This document shows positions 63,397 to 64,000 of a DNA stretch of 64,000 nt, one piece after another. A program made the position numbers and the translations under genes. Source of the DNA: Temnothorax longispinosus (taxonomy: Eukaryota; Arthropoda; Insecta; Hymenoptera; Formicidae); the NCBI RefSeq assembly GCF_030848805.1, contig NC_092369.1:7229199-7293198 (forward strand), in the 5' to 3' direction. The notes beneath the pieces are model-generated. The model saw nothing but the letters and a program-made list of their open reading frames with translations, was not told the DNA's origin and searched no databases. The first letter of the stretch is position 1. The number at the start of each line of letters is the position of its first letter.

Positions 63397-64000
63397 AGCC
63401 GTAATAGTAATAATCAAGCGCAAATGGCGGTCCAAAGAGCGATCGAACTTTGTCCATCGAAATATACGCGAATCCTACGCAATTCAGTCGTTTTTGAGTT
63501 GACATCATCGCATATCACAATGCATATTCAACGCGTAATTCCGTGAATTATTCCGCATAATCGTAGACGGCTTTGATGTATCGTCGCATTGTCACAAATG
63601 CATCAGATGATTTTAGAAACATCATGTTAAAAAAAATATATATATATCTTAATCCTGTAAAAATAGACAATATGCTGTTTCCACTCATAATTTTATCTGC
63701 TTTTGACACGGATACAGACTAATTTTCAAAAACTTTTTTGCAGAATTTGAAAATTCCACTTCGTCTCAGCTTTTTCTATTGCACCTCATATTTTATTTTC
63801 CTTTCCATATGTTAAAAAAGAAAACGTTCGGACGTTTTCTTCGATAGAATCTCTCGCTACGCACAAGCCGCCATCTCTTATGCCAGTACATATTGCGCGG
63901 TTCAAGTTTCCGGAAGTGACCCGCCGCCTCAGTTTCCGTTTAGTCCGTTCTTCTTTCTTATCCGCCCTTACGGGCTTAATTCCCGAGAAAATCGGATTTT

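Larger units (their letters stand above)
193..64000 (-). other. Lar: Very long Lar intron (or 5' non-coding region)
   Basis: Everything right of the exon is 5' of it in transcription order. I looked for the Ig1 hallmarks that should come next upstream (an F/Y-x-C-x-A-x-G stretch, a W-x-K-N-G-K-K loop and a Y-E-C-x-A-E-N end) on the minus strand and saw none. The long open frames have no domain signature. The simplest reading is a single intron longer than 63.8 kb whose donor lies beyond the right edge. A tiny or 5' untranslated exon could still be hidden, because such exons cannot be recognised by eye. Confidence 0.7.
60601..64000. other. Mixed intronic block at the right edge, no gene seen
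   Basis: CpG-rich at 60640-61010 and 61260-61640, AT-rich from 63060 on, with a triplet microsatellite near 63.4 kb. The longest frame is 203 codons at 60637-61248, with no domain and a poor start context. No upstream Lar exon was recognised up to the edge. Confidence 0.55.

Overview
The window looks like a piece of an insect nuclear genome, most likely hymenopteran and perhaps an ant. This inference rests on one recognisable insect-type exon, a very long intron, CpG-rich non-coding blocks alternating with AT-rich ones, and abundant (GA)n tracts. The species cannot be named from the sequence.

Only one coding feature is well supported. At the extreme left end, on the minus strand (10-192), is an internal exon of the receptor protein tyrosine phosphatase Lar (LAR/PTP-delta/sigma family). 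It encodes the N-terminal half of the second immunoglobulin domain and has a clear acceptor and a clear GTAAGT donor. Because the gene runs leftward, the rest of the window (193-64000) is upstream of that exon in transcription order. I found no exon for Ig domain 1, the signal peptide or any nested gene, so it is best read as one intron, or 5' non-coding sequence, of at least 63.8 kb.

Layout: 193-3440 is AT-rich with a decayed fold-back repeat. 3441-4600 is GC-rich and pyrimidine-rich with a CGA/CAACGA microsatellite. 4601-13000 is mixed, with an (AT)n tract and a perfect homeodomain-like palindrome. 13001-15920 is AT-rich with short degenerate arrays. 15921-28400 becomes CpG-rich and holds palindromes, a duplicated non-coding module (about 22.6 and 23.2 kb), a STAT-type site and alternating purine-pyrimidine DNA. 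28401-42500 is mixed, with paired (TC)n tracts. 42501-47900 is CpG-rich with accidental overlapping ORFs. 47901-64000 is mixed, with a 65-nt (TC)n tract, polypurine tracts, short tandem duplications and an inverted-repeat cluster.

No tRNA, rRNA, known microRNA, CRISPR array, intact transposon or viral gene was recognised. The open frames outside 10-192 show no familiar domain and are mostly low-complexity or GC-driven. The window's interest lies in non-coding structure: candidate enhancers, fold-back elements and palindromes inside the long Lar intron.
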